From: Nautilus pompilius
Taxonomy: Eukaryota > Mollusca > Cephalopoda > Nautilida > Nautilidae
Reading direction: 5' to 3'
Assembly (NCBI GenBank): GCA_018389105.1
Contig: JACATO010002127.1
Coordinates: 2,418,001 to 2,482,000, forward strand
Length of the DNA: 64,000 nucleotides
A model generated the notes under the pieces. That model had not been told where the DNA came from and made no database searches. It saw only the letters and a program-made list of their open reading frames with translations. Both the position numbers and the translations under genes were made by a program. Shown piece after piece: positions 26,201 through 41,200 of the stretch. Every line of letters begins with the position of its first letter. Position 1 is the stretch's first letter.

Positions 26201-29200
26201 CTGCTTGCACCTGTCAGGTTGGATTGGAATAGGTGTGGCTTGTAAATGAACTCTGGTAACTGTTACAAAAACTGCAGCAAGGCACATAGACAACAATCAC
26301 ATTCCTAAACTAATAATGGCATACCAGTGATTTCATGAGTAACAAAATGTTAATTTGCACTTTACTATTTTGAAAAATAACTAACCAATTTTTAAATTTG
26401 CAATTCTGTAAACAAACCAACCAAAATTTGTATCAGTAAAAAATTAACATTCCCTTTTTTATTTCTACTGATTTTTGTAAATAATCTTTATTCTTCTTTT
26501 TTAAAAAGATGATACAATTTGTTTGCATATTTTATTTTTGTAGCACATCTATCATCTTTAAAAAAACAATAAGCAAACAAAGTGCAAGTAGAAAAAGTTA
26601 GCAATATGCATTCTCTTCATATTACTATGTCTGAAAACAATACCAACAACAAAAACAATTTAAATTTTCCTTGTAGAATGGTATTATGACGGAAACTTTG
26701 AGATGATTATTTACAATACATTTGTTCTGCAGATGTTAAAAAGTAACCATTGTTTAAGAATAAGGTCAACATATATGGTTGGCATTGACATTTCATTGGG
26801 GGAAAATGTTATTTAGTTTTGACGTTACATTTAGAAGCCAATGTTGTGTGTCATGCATCATGGCTCAAAGGCATTGTTTACTTTTTAAGCCAGCTCTCAG
26901 ATGTTAACTCATTTCAGAGTGAATGCACTACCCAACCTGTACACATGTTGACATTTAATGTAGTGAGGTTTTCCTAAAAAAGATTGGAACTTTTGACTTA
27001 TATGAGAGGACTGATCTTCTTAACCCTGTTCCATTACTTTTGAAAATTTTGCTATTTTTGCCACACTCATTTAGAACTACAGTGGTCTCCAAAATTTTAA
27101 TCTATTTTCAATGTTTGCTTAACATAATCCTATTTTATTAATTGCTTAGACATATTTTCTGGCATATTATTTCAAATCCAATTATTTCAGTTCAAAATTT
27201 TTTGTTAGAACAAAGAAAATGTGAATGAATAAAGCAAATCATCAGTGTGTAATCTCATTTTTCTTTTGAAAAACTTTATTGTTGCTATCAAGAAGTTATG
27301 AACATTCCTTTCATTTATTTTTCATTGTGTATTTGCAGAAAAATATCTTCACTGACTTTTGAGAACTTAAAAGACAACAACTAATTTTTCTGATCATTCC
27401 AGCATTAGATCTGTATATTACTATCTATCAGTGGGTGGTGTGGTAGTCTTTTGGTTAGCTATTAGACCACTAAGGTTGAGGACCTGAGTTCATGTCCTAG
27501 TCAGGGTCGTCTCAACTTGGTGTACCTTCCTAGCATGTTTATTTTTGTTGTTCTTCAAGACCAGTTTCAGACTTGACGTGAGGTCTTTTTTTCCCAAGAT
27601 TGGTTTTTGGCTGGGGAAACGATCACTCTAACGGGGAGCATTCGTGCCCCCAATCCTGGCCGCTAAGGTGGCCAGTTACACAAGGTGCTTCAGCGCCTCA
27701 ACACGGCCTTTTAGGCCTTAACAGGAGCCTGATTCATACCGGGCTTTGGCCCCTACACGGCTTCGGCCACCAACCCCAATCCCTTCTCCTCAGAGCTACA
27801 CACACATACACAGATTTTCACATGCACCACTCACGCATTCACCACAAAAAGATTAAAAAAAAAAAGATGGTCTCTTCTGGTTTCCTCCCACATTTTAAAA
27901 TACTGAGTTTAAAGAAACTTTTGCTCGCAGCCTCCCATACTAAGAAGTGAGCATGCAGCCCACTCATTGTATAAGCACATGACCCATAATCTCAAAACCA
28001 AAATGGAAGCCCACAACCCCTCTAACCAGGAACCAGGAAAGCATATGACAACAGTACTTCAATAAGACATTTTTTAAAATTATTATCAAGGTTTCTTTTG
28101 TCAAAGTACATATAAATTCCAATAAATAAAATGTAAAAAAATCTTGGTGCTTGCCTGCATATAAATAGTATTTATATTTGTATTGATGACATGAGAGTAA
28201 TTTGTTAAACAAATTTATGTTACTCATTAGTTAATTATAGATTGTGGTCCTTCCTTCTGACAACTTTCATATACTATTAGTTATGAAATGTGGTTTCTTC
28301 TTCTCACAATATGTTACATTATTAAGGATTTATTCATAAATTGTAGTCTCTTTTTCTCAAAACTTGAATTTATTTTTATAGCAGTAATAAATTAAGTCAA
28401 AAAATTCTATCTTATTTCTTTTATTTTTCTTTTTAAACTCAGTTATATGGATAATATGAGTATCATACTGGCTGCAAGCCTCATTATTGGCTTGGTAATA
28501 TCCTCTGGAAACATTTAAATCTCTTTGTTTTAAATTATTTTTTTGAATATGATAGAAATTTTAAAGAATATGATCATGACCATTTATGGGCTTGCTACTA
28601 AATAACAGTAGATCCAGTTTTTGACTTTACTTTTGAAAAATTACATTTGATAATCTTTGTTCTTTTTTATAATTTATGTGTCTCAAAATTATATAAATAC
28701 CAACAAAAGAAAAGAAATCTTGTTTAGTCAATAGAGAATATAATCTCTTGTCTGTTTTATCTATTTTCCAAATCATTTGGGTCGTCCGCCCTACACCATA
28801 CTTTTTTGAAAAGTATTAAATGAACTGTGCTTCAAACAGTGCAATGTTCTGTACATGATATGACTTATTTGACTATTTTTCTGAACTATCTCTCCAATCT
28901 ATATGCCAAATGTATAAATTTGCTTTAAAAATATTTTAGATTCAAGTAATTTGGATATATTCCATTTTTACTTCTACAAGAACAATATATCAGAAATCTG
29001 GCAGTGTTCACAATTTCTGTTGCCTTGTGGTTATCCAGATATATACATAAATTAATTGTTGTTTTAGATTTTCTTTACTTATTTTGAAGGATGGCATGTT
29101 TATTAGGCTATTTCCATTATTATTTCAGACTCCTGATTGTCAGAATCACATCAGAGTCATATTTCGTAGTAAAAATGACACATTGTTTGTTTGTGGAACT

Positions 29201-32200
29201 GGAGCAGATCATCCAACAGCTTACTATCTACATGTATGTTATCAGTATCTTTTAAAATTGGGATTGTTTATTGCATTAGATTAAGATTATTGCTAACTTT
29301 CAGTCTTAAAGCTGAACATTTTATTATCTTTAAGCTGAAACTTTCATTCTCTTAAAGATTAAACTTCCAGTCTTAAAGCTTTATTTAACTTATTAAACCA
29401 TTAAAATGATTTTTTCTTTGTTTTGCAGTTATTAACATGTTTATTTTAAGCAAACAAAAAATGTAAACTGTGTAATACGTACATGACCATGTATTATCAT
29501 TAAAATATGAAATTTAATAAAGCATGAGTAAAAAATATTTTTAAATATTTATTTTAGATTACAAATTTGACAAACAAGGATAAAAAAGAAGAAGAAATGT
29601 CATGCCCCATTGATCCATTTGATAATTCAACTGCTGTATTAGTTCGTAAGTTTTCATATTTCATCTTCATCCTGGACTTACTACCAATGTTTGTTTATTT
29701 TTGAGTTGTTACTGAATAATTATAAATCCATAAATACACTTCAAAGACAATGAAACAATAATTTTAAAATTTAAAGATTACTTTTTATGCTGTATATTCA
29801 AATTAATTAGAACCATTCAGTTAAACAAACATTTTCTTTTCTCTTTAATTTAATGTGTGCTTTTGTTTAAAGTTTTATTTACATAACTGTACCAACAAAT
29901 GACATCTAGCTGTTGACTGTGTGAAACCACACAAACCTCTTGATGGATAGGTGAATAGCTTTGGCTATTTTCTGAATGTTGTGGCAGTCCAGTGTTAAAA
30001 GTACAGCAGGATATTCTGCTTTGGGTGTCCAGAAACTATGGGAAACTACTCAGTGACACAATATGTATACAATTTACACAGACAGATTGGGCTATACCAT
30101 CAAAAGCAATCTTTTATAGAATAAACTGGGCTACCAATTAAAGCTGGTTGAACAATTTCCTGTACTTTCATAACTATAAATAATTTCCAGATTTATCTAG
30201 TAATTATTTTTCTATTCAGCATGTGAATTTTCTTTTGTGGAGCAGAAGTCAATTGAATAGCATGCATCAGCTTAACCGCCTTTAGTTTTGCTTGTCGCCT
30301 AAAACAATAAAACACAAACACAATACAACAGTTTTCTACTTTTAAAAATGATCTATTAAGGCAATTAAATCAAATGTAAAATATAAATACAAAAAAATAA
30401 TTTACAGTATTAATTAATTATTCTTATAAAGCCTGCTTTTGATGCTGTGTGCAATACCATGCATGTGATGTGATATGTCCCTTGAACATAATGTTGAATT
30501 TCCTACATTTATTCTATTTTACACAAACAGACAGGTTAGATTTTATTATACATACTCATTATAAATGCATAAAGCATTTATTTCCAAATGCTTACCTTTT
30601 TGTTTTTACTTTAGAGTTACAAGCATTTGCAGCATTCCTTTAAATAAATAATGCAGTTGCACTAACTTTCATGAAGCAAAAATCTGGCAAGTTGATTTTG
30701 CAGTATATGTTTTGATGATATTGTGCTCGTATTAAAATTTTTAGTAATGACTCATTCAGTGTGCATAAAACATTCTCTCATGGCCCATGGTGGATCACAA
30801 CCAGGCTTGGATGTGTTGTGGGCACAGTGATTTTTTCTCACATTTCTGTGATAACAGGAAGTGTTACGACCAGTTGCAAAAATTTTATGAAATTTAGAAG
30901 AAACTTTTGGATACAGCTTTCTTTAAACTTTCTGATCTGATTTCATGCTCTTGTAAAACCACATTTTACCCTGCCAGCTTTGGAATGATTAAAAAGACAG
31001 CTACCATAATATTTAAGAGTTTGTTCATTCCCTTTGCAATTATATTTTATTTAGCACAGCATTAACACTTTTTGGCTATCTGAGCAAATTTTGATGAAAA
31101 TCAATTTTATTCTCCTATCAATGTATGCGGGACAGAGAAACATTGTCAACACCATTTTCCTTAGTGGGCTCTTTCAGTTCAGAAAGATATTCATGTTGCT
31201 TAAGTATGTCCTTAACAAATTGAGCCTTCCTTTTGACAAATCGTGTACAAGGTTTTCATCAGCATTTATAGCAATGGCATGGAAATTATGGAAAGCCTAT
31301 ATTTCTTCTCAAATATCTTTTGTCCCAGTTCCATACATTTTCCAGACCATCTTCTGCACTACCTTAGAACCTGGTAAAGTGTAGTAACTGTGCCTGCAGC
31401 TTTCTGTGCAATATTAATTGTACTAAAACATGATTACATAAGATTAAGCATTCATGGCACTAGTTTCTGCACATTTGTAACAATCCTAATGCCTCTATGA
31501 GTCTTCTATATGGGAGCTGTGACAGTTTAAGAAAATTCTGCTCTAATTGAACATATAATAGTTGTTACATTTTCTATCTGCATATCCACCATGTCTTTTT
31601 TACTAGGTAGTTGTAACTTTACCCTATTTTCTGGGCTTCTGGGAAAACATGCTTTGTTCCTGGCTGTGAGAAAATTGTATACATAGTTTCCAGAATGTAG
31701 AAAATAAAAAAAATTTTTTCAATCTCTTGTCATCTTCTTAATTTTACAGGTTTACCTGAACCAGATTCTATTTATGAGCTATGCAATCTATTGTATTTAA
31801 GTAATTCTGCAGCATTTTTTGCTTTATTCCATTTATATCCCCTGCTTGGCAGCTGCACTGTCAGTATCATTTTTATGGGTATATTTGCAATTCTGGAGAT
31901 TTCTAGAAAGTTTTGTGATGTTTCTACAGAAGCCACCATCTAGAAATAAAATATTTATTAATTTTCCACATATCTCTCACAAACTACCACTTACTTTTGT
32001 CTTGCAGACTTCATCAGCAAGAATTAAACATTTCAGTTTCTTGGATTTTCTTAATCATATCACCTTTAACAATATCTGCATCAATTTCTAAAAGTTAATT
32101 CTTTGCCTTTGTGACAAGTGAGATAAAAAACGTCTTTTGAAAATTTTTCTTCATACTTTGCCAATAGATTGCATCATTCAGTGAAGTTCCCACATTTTTT

Positions 32201-35200
32201 AGCTTTGTCTGTCTAGTTGCAAAGTACAACGGTATGTTTGCAACTTGTGCAGCATATTGTTTTCATATGCTGCCATTATGAGATGAAGAAAACTATGACA
32301 TTACTGAACCATCTTATTTTGACAATTTTTGGGGAGGTTCCATCCCTTCGTTCTATTTTTGATGAATGCTGAATCTTTTACACCACTGCAAAAGTACTTA
32401 CAATAGAGGCATAAAACTGCATCTGCCTATATACCATATTCTAAATATGTAAATTTTTTGTTATGTCCAGATGAAAATAGTTTTCCTTGCCAAAGAGATA
32501 CAGCTATAAACATTAAATATTTGTTTTAACAGCCATATCAGTGTTTGGTGAATTGGCATTTGGTGTAAGTACTTGACTTAGATGATTTCCACAAATTTAT
32601 AATACTACTGGAGGAGGAAGCAACTACAATATCAGGGAATCTTTTTAGTTGTTTCTGTTGTCTACAGCATTAAAAATACTATCATTAGGTCTGCACTCGT
32701 TGGTTTTGTTAATTTTTGATTTGGTCAACTTTTAAAGAAGTTACACAAAACAACTCGTGACATCCGTGACTTTAATATTTTTATAGTTTTCTTATCAACA
32801 GTGTTTGATGGTGGACTACTAGAATAGGGGAGAAATACAGCCAGTAGTACAAAACCAAAGTTTTTAGACCTGCACTGCATCTGGCTATATTAAGAGGAGG
32901 AAAGTTCAGACATGCAATAGACCAAAGTGTACTGTTCCGATTTGTGAATTACCTAACTCAAACTCTGCCATCTTCCCATCTTGTTGATAGTTTATGTGTT
33001 ACTAGTACATAATGTTAATCACTCCACTTGAGAAACAGCTATCTTTGCTTTCTGGGCCTTCCTGTTTCTTCATCTCTTTATTCTCCTGTGTATTCTCAAT
33101 GGCTCAGCCATGGATGCAGAACTTTCTACCAGTCCTGACAATCACATTTTTTTTACTAATTCTTCAGTATACATTTATTCACTTTAGTGGACTTCTGATG
33201 GAAATTGACTATAGTATTTTTTTCTTTTTTTTCTGGGGTACAAAAATTTACAACAGGGCTGCATCCACTGCTCCCACTTCTTCATACAAGAAATAGTTGG
33301 AAACCAATTTACATTTTAAATTTGTAATGGTAGAGAGATTAATAAATTAGTGGGTTTGGATGTGAAATTAAAGTTTTAAACGATATATCAAGATAGTAAT
33401 GTACTGAAATAATTATTATAAAACTACTTACAATGGTATGCTTACACTATTTATCTTTGGGTTTTTTAAGTGTGGCATGATCAGATTTCTATTGCACTGT
33501 TGTGTAAAGCTTTGATTGTGTTCTTATGGTAATCTGGCTGCACACTGTTTATTGGAGCACATTAGCTCATAGTTTATTAGGTCTTGGAAAATATAACAGG
33601 CATTTTAGGTTTTTTCCCTTCCTTAAAGAGATGCATAATCAATTATTTAAACTTATGTTTTTAACTCCATGGTTGATTAATAACAATTTGCATACTCATG
33701 TTTGCAAATATACTGCAGCAAACAAATATGGTGAGGCTTTCATTTTTTTTTCCAACACATTGAGAAGTATATTATATTATAGCACTTTCCTCTCAAGATG
33801 TGAGAAATGAGTAGTCTCCTGTGAGTAATATTAGACAAATTGCCTTGAAATGAATGCCAGGTTTACAAAAAACAATTTCAAATAAATCTTTTGCAGGTAA
33901 GATGCAGAGTCCAAGAGTTTAAGTTTATAATAGTTTTGTTTGTTTGTTTGTTGATCTTTCTAAAGTCTCTCTTTTTTTTTAATGTTGCAGCTTTTTTCTG
34001 TAAATAAATTAAGGTGAATTTTCTGATAATCTTATATAGATTTTTTGTTTTAAATTTTTCAGAGAAAGGCAATCCAGACAATATTGCTGCTCTATATTCA
34101 GGTACTGTTTCGGATTTCTCACAGTATACAACAATGATATATAGACCCAAACTATTTTACCCCAATGGTACTGAAGCTTATGGTTCACTGCGGACACCAC
34201 GCTATGCCACAAAATGGCTAAATGGTGAGTCAGTATGCAGCAGCATCTGTTTGTAGTTATATTCTAATTAATATTTCATTTGTGGTAACAATTTTGTTAT
34301 TAATTACTCAGCATGACCAACCAGACACTAAATCAGAGCTTGAGAAAGGTCTGCTATTTATGCAAACCTACAGAGTTACAAGGTAGTTCAAGTGGATTCG
34401 GTAGACCTTTACAAGTTGGGTGAGAGCTGAGTGCAGAACAGATTTCATTGGTTTATCTCTAAATGGTTTGTTCCTACAGTCTGTCCATTCCAATATATAG
34501 CTAAAGGGTTCATAGCCAATATTAAATGTGTGCAGCCTAAAGATACATTCTTATACATTTTTCTGTACTTAATAAACAGTTTGCATTATCAGGCAGCACA
34601 TAGCTGCGTACAGAGTGCACCAGCCTATGAGGGCCTTGGTTTGGTGACCTCCCAAAGCCATGGTTTCATCTTGCTCTTCTGTACCAGTCCATCTGCATGG
34701 GTTTCTTCCAGGTACTCCATTTGGTGTTCCTTCTGGGTACTTGTGGTGGAGATTCCAAGTGCACCCTTTGATAAGTTTTTACTTTGACCATCACTCAAGA
34801 ATTCCTAATCCTACTCAGGTAATTTGCTTGGTCACCAAGGCTAATAATCCCCTATACCTTACTCCTACTAGCACATTGCTTAAGATCTCAATGTCTGGGG
34901 AATGAAAGAAAAGAGAAAGAAAGTTTACACTTATGCCTATGTACAGAATGCTTATTGAATAAATAATTTTTACATTTATTTTATATTCTGTTGTTGTGTC
35001 CATACCCATTACCACTACTCTATATAGTAGTCATGTATTAACTCTTTTGTGGTGTCCCAAATCAAAGATTACTTCAGAATTGGAGAAAACATCATCCATT
35101 TTTATTTAAGCATTCTAAGGAGATTACACATTATAAACTTTGGTAATGGATTTTATTTCATTCATCAGGATAATTCTTTAATCCTAGAGCCAATTTATGT

Positions 35201-38200
35201 ATATTATTTTATTAGTCTGTTAAATCTTGTGTTTGCTGTTTAGAATTTTGAGCTGAAAGCATACATAAATTTATGCTAACAGAAACTAATTTACCTTTAT
35301 TAGGGTACCTGCTTGATGCTTTTTCTATATTTACGTTTTATCTTTTAGTTTGTCTGTAGAGAAAATGTAAAGTAGTATTTTTAGGAAGAGTTTTTTTTAA
35401 AAAATAAAGAAATGAAAATCAACTTTGACAGTCAATTCTGTAGTGCATAACAAATCCTGTCTAGACAGAACTGGTATTTTCAAAGGTGTACTTTAGCTGA
35501 TTCGCTGCCAAAAACTGAAAATAAAAAAATTGACAACCATGGAATCTGGTATTCCTAATTCTATAAAGATTTTCTTTCTTTCTTTTCTTTCTCTTTTTGT
35601 TTCAGCAAATAATCCAAAATTAATTTTGTGTATTTGTTTTAGTGATGTAATTAGTAGCTTCAACAAAATGTCTGTAATTAATGTAGCACATCAGCTTAGT
35701 GTCTAGTATTTAAAGCTGCATTGTCAGTCAATCAGTCTCTTTTTTAATGATAAATTTTATTTGTACTTATTGCGGATGTAAAAAATTAATTTTCTTTGTT
35801 TTGCAGCTCTGTATAAATAAATTAATGTAAATTTGCTAACAATCTTATAAATTTTTTTTTTTTAACTTTAGAACCTCAATTTGTAGCATCGTTTGAATTA
35901 AAGGACCTGGTGTTGTTCTTCTTTAGAGAAATTGCTCTTGAATACACAAACTGTGGTAAGAAGATTTACTCTCGAGTGGCTCGAGTTTGTAAGGTATGAA
36001 ACATTTTTCAGCTGCAGTGCCTTTTACCTAACAGTCATTTTTAGAACCACTGAATTATCATAAACTATTATGAGATATTCTGAACTGCAGCTATATATGT
36101 AATACTATTAGCATTGATGTACTAGTGATAATTCATGAAAACTTCTTGTATGTTTTCATCAGAAAATGTAATAAAATTCAGTATTCATATATTGCCAGGT
36201 ATAAGTCATACCAGAAGTCAATAACACTAAAAGTATGAAAATCAATATGTAGCTGACCTGCATTACTAACTGAGAAAGTTATTCTTCTGAACTTTTTTTT
36301 CCAGTAAGTAACAGTGTGACCAAGATCAGTTGATTTTATGTACAGTATTGCAAGAGATCCCTTTCTCTTTAAACTTTGAAAATTTCAACAAATAAAGATT
36401 ACATTGCATTCAAACATCACACTTGTAGTTATTATAAGACTACTGTCATTTTTACAAGAATATGAGTTACTCATGCTGATAGTTTCCTTTCAGAGATGAA
36501 CTGGTAAAATATGTGTACTGTTTTATGACATGTTAACAGATTCTAAATAGTTCATTCAGGGTGTCAAGATTTACACACACACACACAATGCATACTCTTA
36601 GACTTAATGAATTTAAGTTATTCCATATTAACCTTGAAAGTAAACTGTCTGTCTTCCACTTGGTATTAAACTACCCAGATTTCTCATTTAGATTTTTAAA
36701 AATATTTGTAAGTTGTATACATTCATAAATAAATTTATTAATTTTTTAAAAACAAATTTATAATTTTAAAACTCAGTGTCATTTGTAAGCAGTTCTTTTC
36801 CTTATTCTCTATAAGAACACCACTGATTTACTACTTACTTGATCTTCAGAACAATAAATTGCAATGTTTTTCAACCACAAAGAATAATAAAAGAAAGAAC
36901 TGGTTTAAAAAAATTTTTTTTTTCAAAGTATACATTTTTTTCTCCAGCATCTAGTAAACAATATATCAAGATGACCTTATCTTTAATGATGATGATGATG
37001 ATGAATGCTTATTCTGATATGATGGGGGGTGAAAGATTGGTTACTTCACACGTCTGGATGGTGTTTTTTATAACTGGATGTAAAAGATGCAGGCACGCAT
37101 CTCTAGAAAGATATCCCTTCATTCTCATTTGTTTCCTATCTACATAATATGTTCTGCCGTAAGCTTGATAAATATATTTGACCTGAAGAAGTTCACTTGC
37201 CTGAGCAATGTTTCTGTTTCTCGATATTTATTTATACCAAGACTGGAACCTTGAGGTTGATGAATAACTGGTACCCAGACAACAACAACAGAATGGTGAA
37301 TCATTCTGCTGATATTATTATATCACTTATGTTTTTTTTTTTTTAATCTTTTGTGCAGTTAGTAGCAAAGTCAGAATATGTGACAAAATAAGCAGCTTTT
37401 TTTAGAGCTAACTTAATTAAGATCTTTAAAAAGTAGCGGTTATATAGATAGTCGGGAAGGTGTTAAAAATACTCTTAAAATAAAAACTCTTTCTTTTCCT
37501 TGATGCATTTTCTTCCTGCCACAATGCTGGATAAAGCATTCCAAATATAAGTTTTCTTTTTTTTTCTTTACCTGACTACTAAAGAAGAATTTGTCAACAT
37601 CTGTCTTCTAGTTTCACATTTTAAAAATTAAATAGCAATAACCATGAGCAAGAAATCTGTTTATAGATTCTTTTTACCTGAAAATATTTTGAATACTTCC
37701 ATCAGATTGCTAAAACAGTGAAAACTGAGCAGTCTGAGCCGTTGTAGTCTTTGTTGATAACCAAAATTGCAAATGTCTTCTGATCATTCTAATAAATCTC
37801 TCTCGCACTTCTGTAAATAGATTAACAACTGTCTGATAATCTGGATTCCAATGCTGCATACTTCACTTCAGTATTGGTCCAATAGTGGTTTTACAAGAAA
37901 ACTAGGACTTCTGGTATTTTATGCAAAAAATATTATCTAAAATGTTTTAAAGTTTTTTTTCTCTTTTTTTTTAAAAAAATTTCAGAATGATAGGGGTGGC
38001 TGGAGGATTTTAAAAAGTGAATGGACAACTTACCTGAAAGCGCGACTCAACTGCTCTATTCCAGGGCAATATCCTTATTATTTTGATGAAATTCGTAAGT
38101 TACATATTTTTAAATTTGGAATTTTCACAATAATTAAGAACTTTACTCTGTTATGCACATTTAGCAGACATGTTGGTTTACATACCTGTGGTGTAAAATA

Positions 38201-41200
38201 AAATGTTAGTTTTTGCATTTTCATGCATGTTTTTATTGAACTCTTAGTTCTAAAAGTAAGTAAATACTATGCAATTTTTAAATTATTTTTCTGAAAACCT
38301 TTGTTGATATGGCTATTGTACAATGCAGCATTTTGAAGCTACAAGTTTGTCCTAATGTGCTGGGTGAGAAAAATATATTTTTCTTGCAATTTAAGAAATC
38401 TCAAAATGGATATGTGGAGGGAAAATTCTTGTATAACTAAACAATGCAAATTCATTTAATGTATTGTTTTTTTATACTTTTGTTTGTTAGTTTGTATTTT
38501 ACTTAAAGAATTTATTGTCATCTTTATGAAATAAAAATGTTTATATTTACCAAGAATAAGAAATCTCAGCTATTCTTTCTTGTTCTATGCCCATTTTACA
38601 CTAACAATTATCTAGTTCTAACCATAGGGATAAAAAAAACATCAGTTATCTCCCAGAAATTGTGGCTCTTTGTATGGTGAGGTGCCAGCTTAATTACATA
38701 TCTCTAATATAAAATTTAGCAGAAAACTAGAAACTATATTGAGCAAATTTAAAAAAAAAAGAAAAAGGAATCTTAGATATTTGCTTTTGATTAAGTAAGT
38801 CTTCTCTAAAAAATGTAAAGCAGTTTTGGGTGGGTTTCCTTCTCTCACTATAAATAATTATCATCAGATTAGATATAAAGCAGCAGATTTATTTTGGCAT
38901 TTAATTAAGTGGTTATATAATGTAGACTTTAAGCATGCACAATTTAGGAAGACTTATACAATATGCAATGTCATGGACTTGCTGCAAGATGCATTGTAAT
39001 TCCTACTGCTCCCCAGACTGAATCATATTCATATCTGAGCTAATCAACCATTTGAAATATTGATAAAAATTTTCATTTTCATTGGCACTTAGCTCATGTC
39101 TGCAGTTCTCTGTAATACTAAAATAGTTCATTTTATTCTGGCATCATTCTTAATATGCATAAGTTGTTTTTAATGTCTGAATAGTGATACACTGCTACAA
39201 ACAGGAGAGATGAGGTATAAAGAGATATTTCTTTGATAATATAGTCAAATAAGCATTGCTATTGTATATGTTGCAGATTTTATATATTTATCTTAAAAAT
39301 GTTATAATTAGGATCTTGGGGCTTCATTAATGATTCTCGCAATATGAAACTTTTTTGCTAATGGAAGTATGAGTTATTTACCAGACCATGAATTATTGTC
39401 TCCACAGACATTTAGCAGATGTGATTGTTGCTTTTGTGGATAACTTATGGTAATCTATGCTCACATGAAAAGGCCAGCAGAAAACATCTTACATATACAT
39501 TTTTGAGATGTACATTAAAATTCTTATTTTTTCTGACTTTAAGTTCAAATAAAGCATCCCTAGCAATGCTCTTGATGAAGCTATTCTTAAATCTTCAGCA
39601 AGGCATTCTTGTATTTTTTCATGTACTCAAATTTGGAACTGTAACCAGTTAACTCATGTGAAAATTACAATTTACTGCATAATCTTACCATTCAGAAATT
39701 CCTTTGCTACTTTTTAGTTTCCTTTTTTTGCTTTTTGTTTGATATTTATGGAATTTGGTTTGCTCAAAAAAATATAAGGCATTTTGGTTTTCTTGTTTGT
39801 GTTTCATATTTTTTTTTAAAATTTAAGTTATAAAAATCTTGAAGAGTAAATACTTAATATAATTTTTTTTCTCCACCTGATATGCAACAGGTGAATATAG
39901 CAGTGGAAAATATCCTAGATTTTGTTTTAAAATGTGGGTAATGTTTAAAGTTAATGTTTTTGGTGTGTTTGCAGAGGATGTGTATATTGTTGAAGAAAAG
40001 CGGATATTCTATGGACTTTTTACTACTAATATGCAAGTATATTCTACATTGTTGTGTGTGTGGAGATTATATTATGGTTTTAACTTTCTTAGCAATAAAA
40101 GTTTATTTATAGGGTAACATTATATATTATGATTCTATATAACTCTCTCTGATGAATTCCTTGAAAATATATTCGAACAGCTTACAATTACTGGTTTTAA
40201 AATAATTTGATTTTGTCAGTCTAATTTTGCACCTAAGCTTTTCTCTTTTGATAAATTATTTGATAATTAGTAATTAGTAATTTGAACATTGAGACCAAAT
40301 TGTAAATAGATGTAGTATTTACAGAGGTGCAGGGAGTATTCCAACTTGTATAAATTCCCCTTCTCTTTTTTTAGCCCATCTATCCTATGTATCTTTGAAA
40401 CAAATAATGGTGCTACAATGAAGAGTTTTTCTTGGCAAATTTCCATTTATCTATTCACTACCATAATACTGAAAATAGAGATGTGGCTAACTTCTGCACC
40501 CTGTTCTCTTCTGCTTGGATTAAGAAACTGAAACCAAGGGGTTTCCATTGGTGAATGTTGTGTGCTGATGTTGCCAGATTCAGAGAAGAATACTAAAACA
40601 GAAAAAATGCTCTGCACATCACCTTTTCCATGATGTTTATAAAGTTTTAAAATCATAACCTACTTAAAGTCTGAAATGACAAAAATTTTTAAAAATCTGA
40701 GCTTTCATTTTTAAAAAAAATTTAAAACCATTCTTTCTGTACCTCTGACAGTATGCAATGCTAGAGAGTTTAATTTTTCTAATCACTCAGCATAGCTGAG
40801 ATTCATCATTCTGAAAATTACCTTGAAGTGCTTTGTCTTTGCATCTCTTTTGACCTGTCATTATTTCTAACAAGATGAGGGCACCAAACTTAAATGTCAT
40901 ACTCTATATGAGATTTCAGAGTTTCAAATAGAGGATTAAAAACATGGTTCTGTTTAATATACATGCTATTCTGTTTGCTCTATTTACCACTTTATTATAT
41001 TGTTTATCACTGCTATTGTCAGTAGGATGGACCTTCATCCAGCTAGAATAGCTTCGTAGAACTAACTAAATCCATATGCAGTGGCGGACTGGCCCACTGG
41101 GATACCGGGAAATTTCCTGGTGGGCCCCAAAGTGATGGTCCATCACTTTGGAAATAACGGAAAAAAAAACAAAAAAGAAAAATATTGCGTAGATTCTGAG

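Larger units (their letters stand above)
25495..29128 (+). other. Semaphorin intron c
   Basis: A 3.6-kb GT-AG intron. It holds the SINE at 27431-27866 and a possible half copy of the palindromic mini-element at 26120-26143 (CCATAATGGTATCTGG). The rest is AT-rich without recognised content. Confidence 0.75.

Noticed and set aside
40033-40040. GT donor (CAA/GTATAT) four bases after the GC site at the end of exon i
   Set aside because: Using it shifts exon j out of frame and destroys the conserved NGLTASAIC reading.
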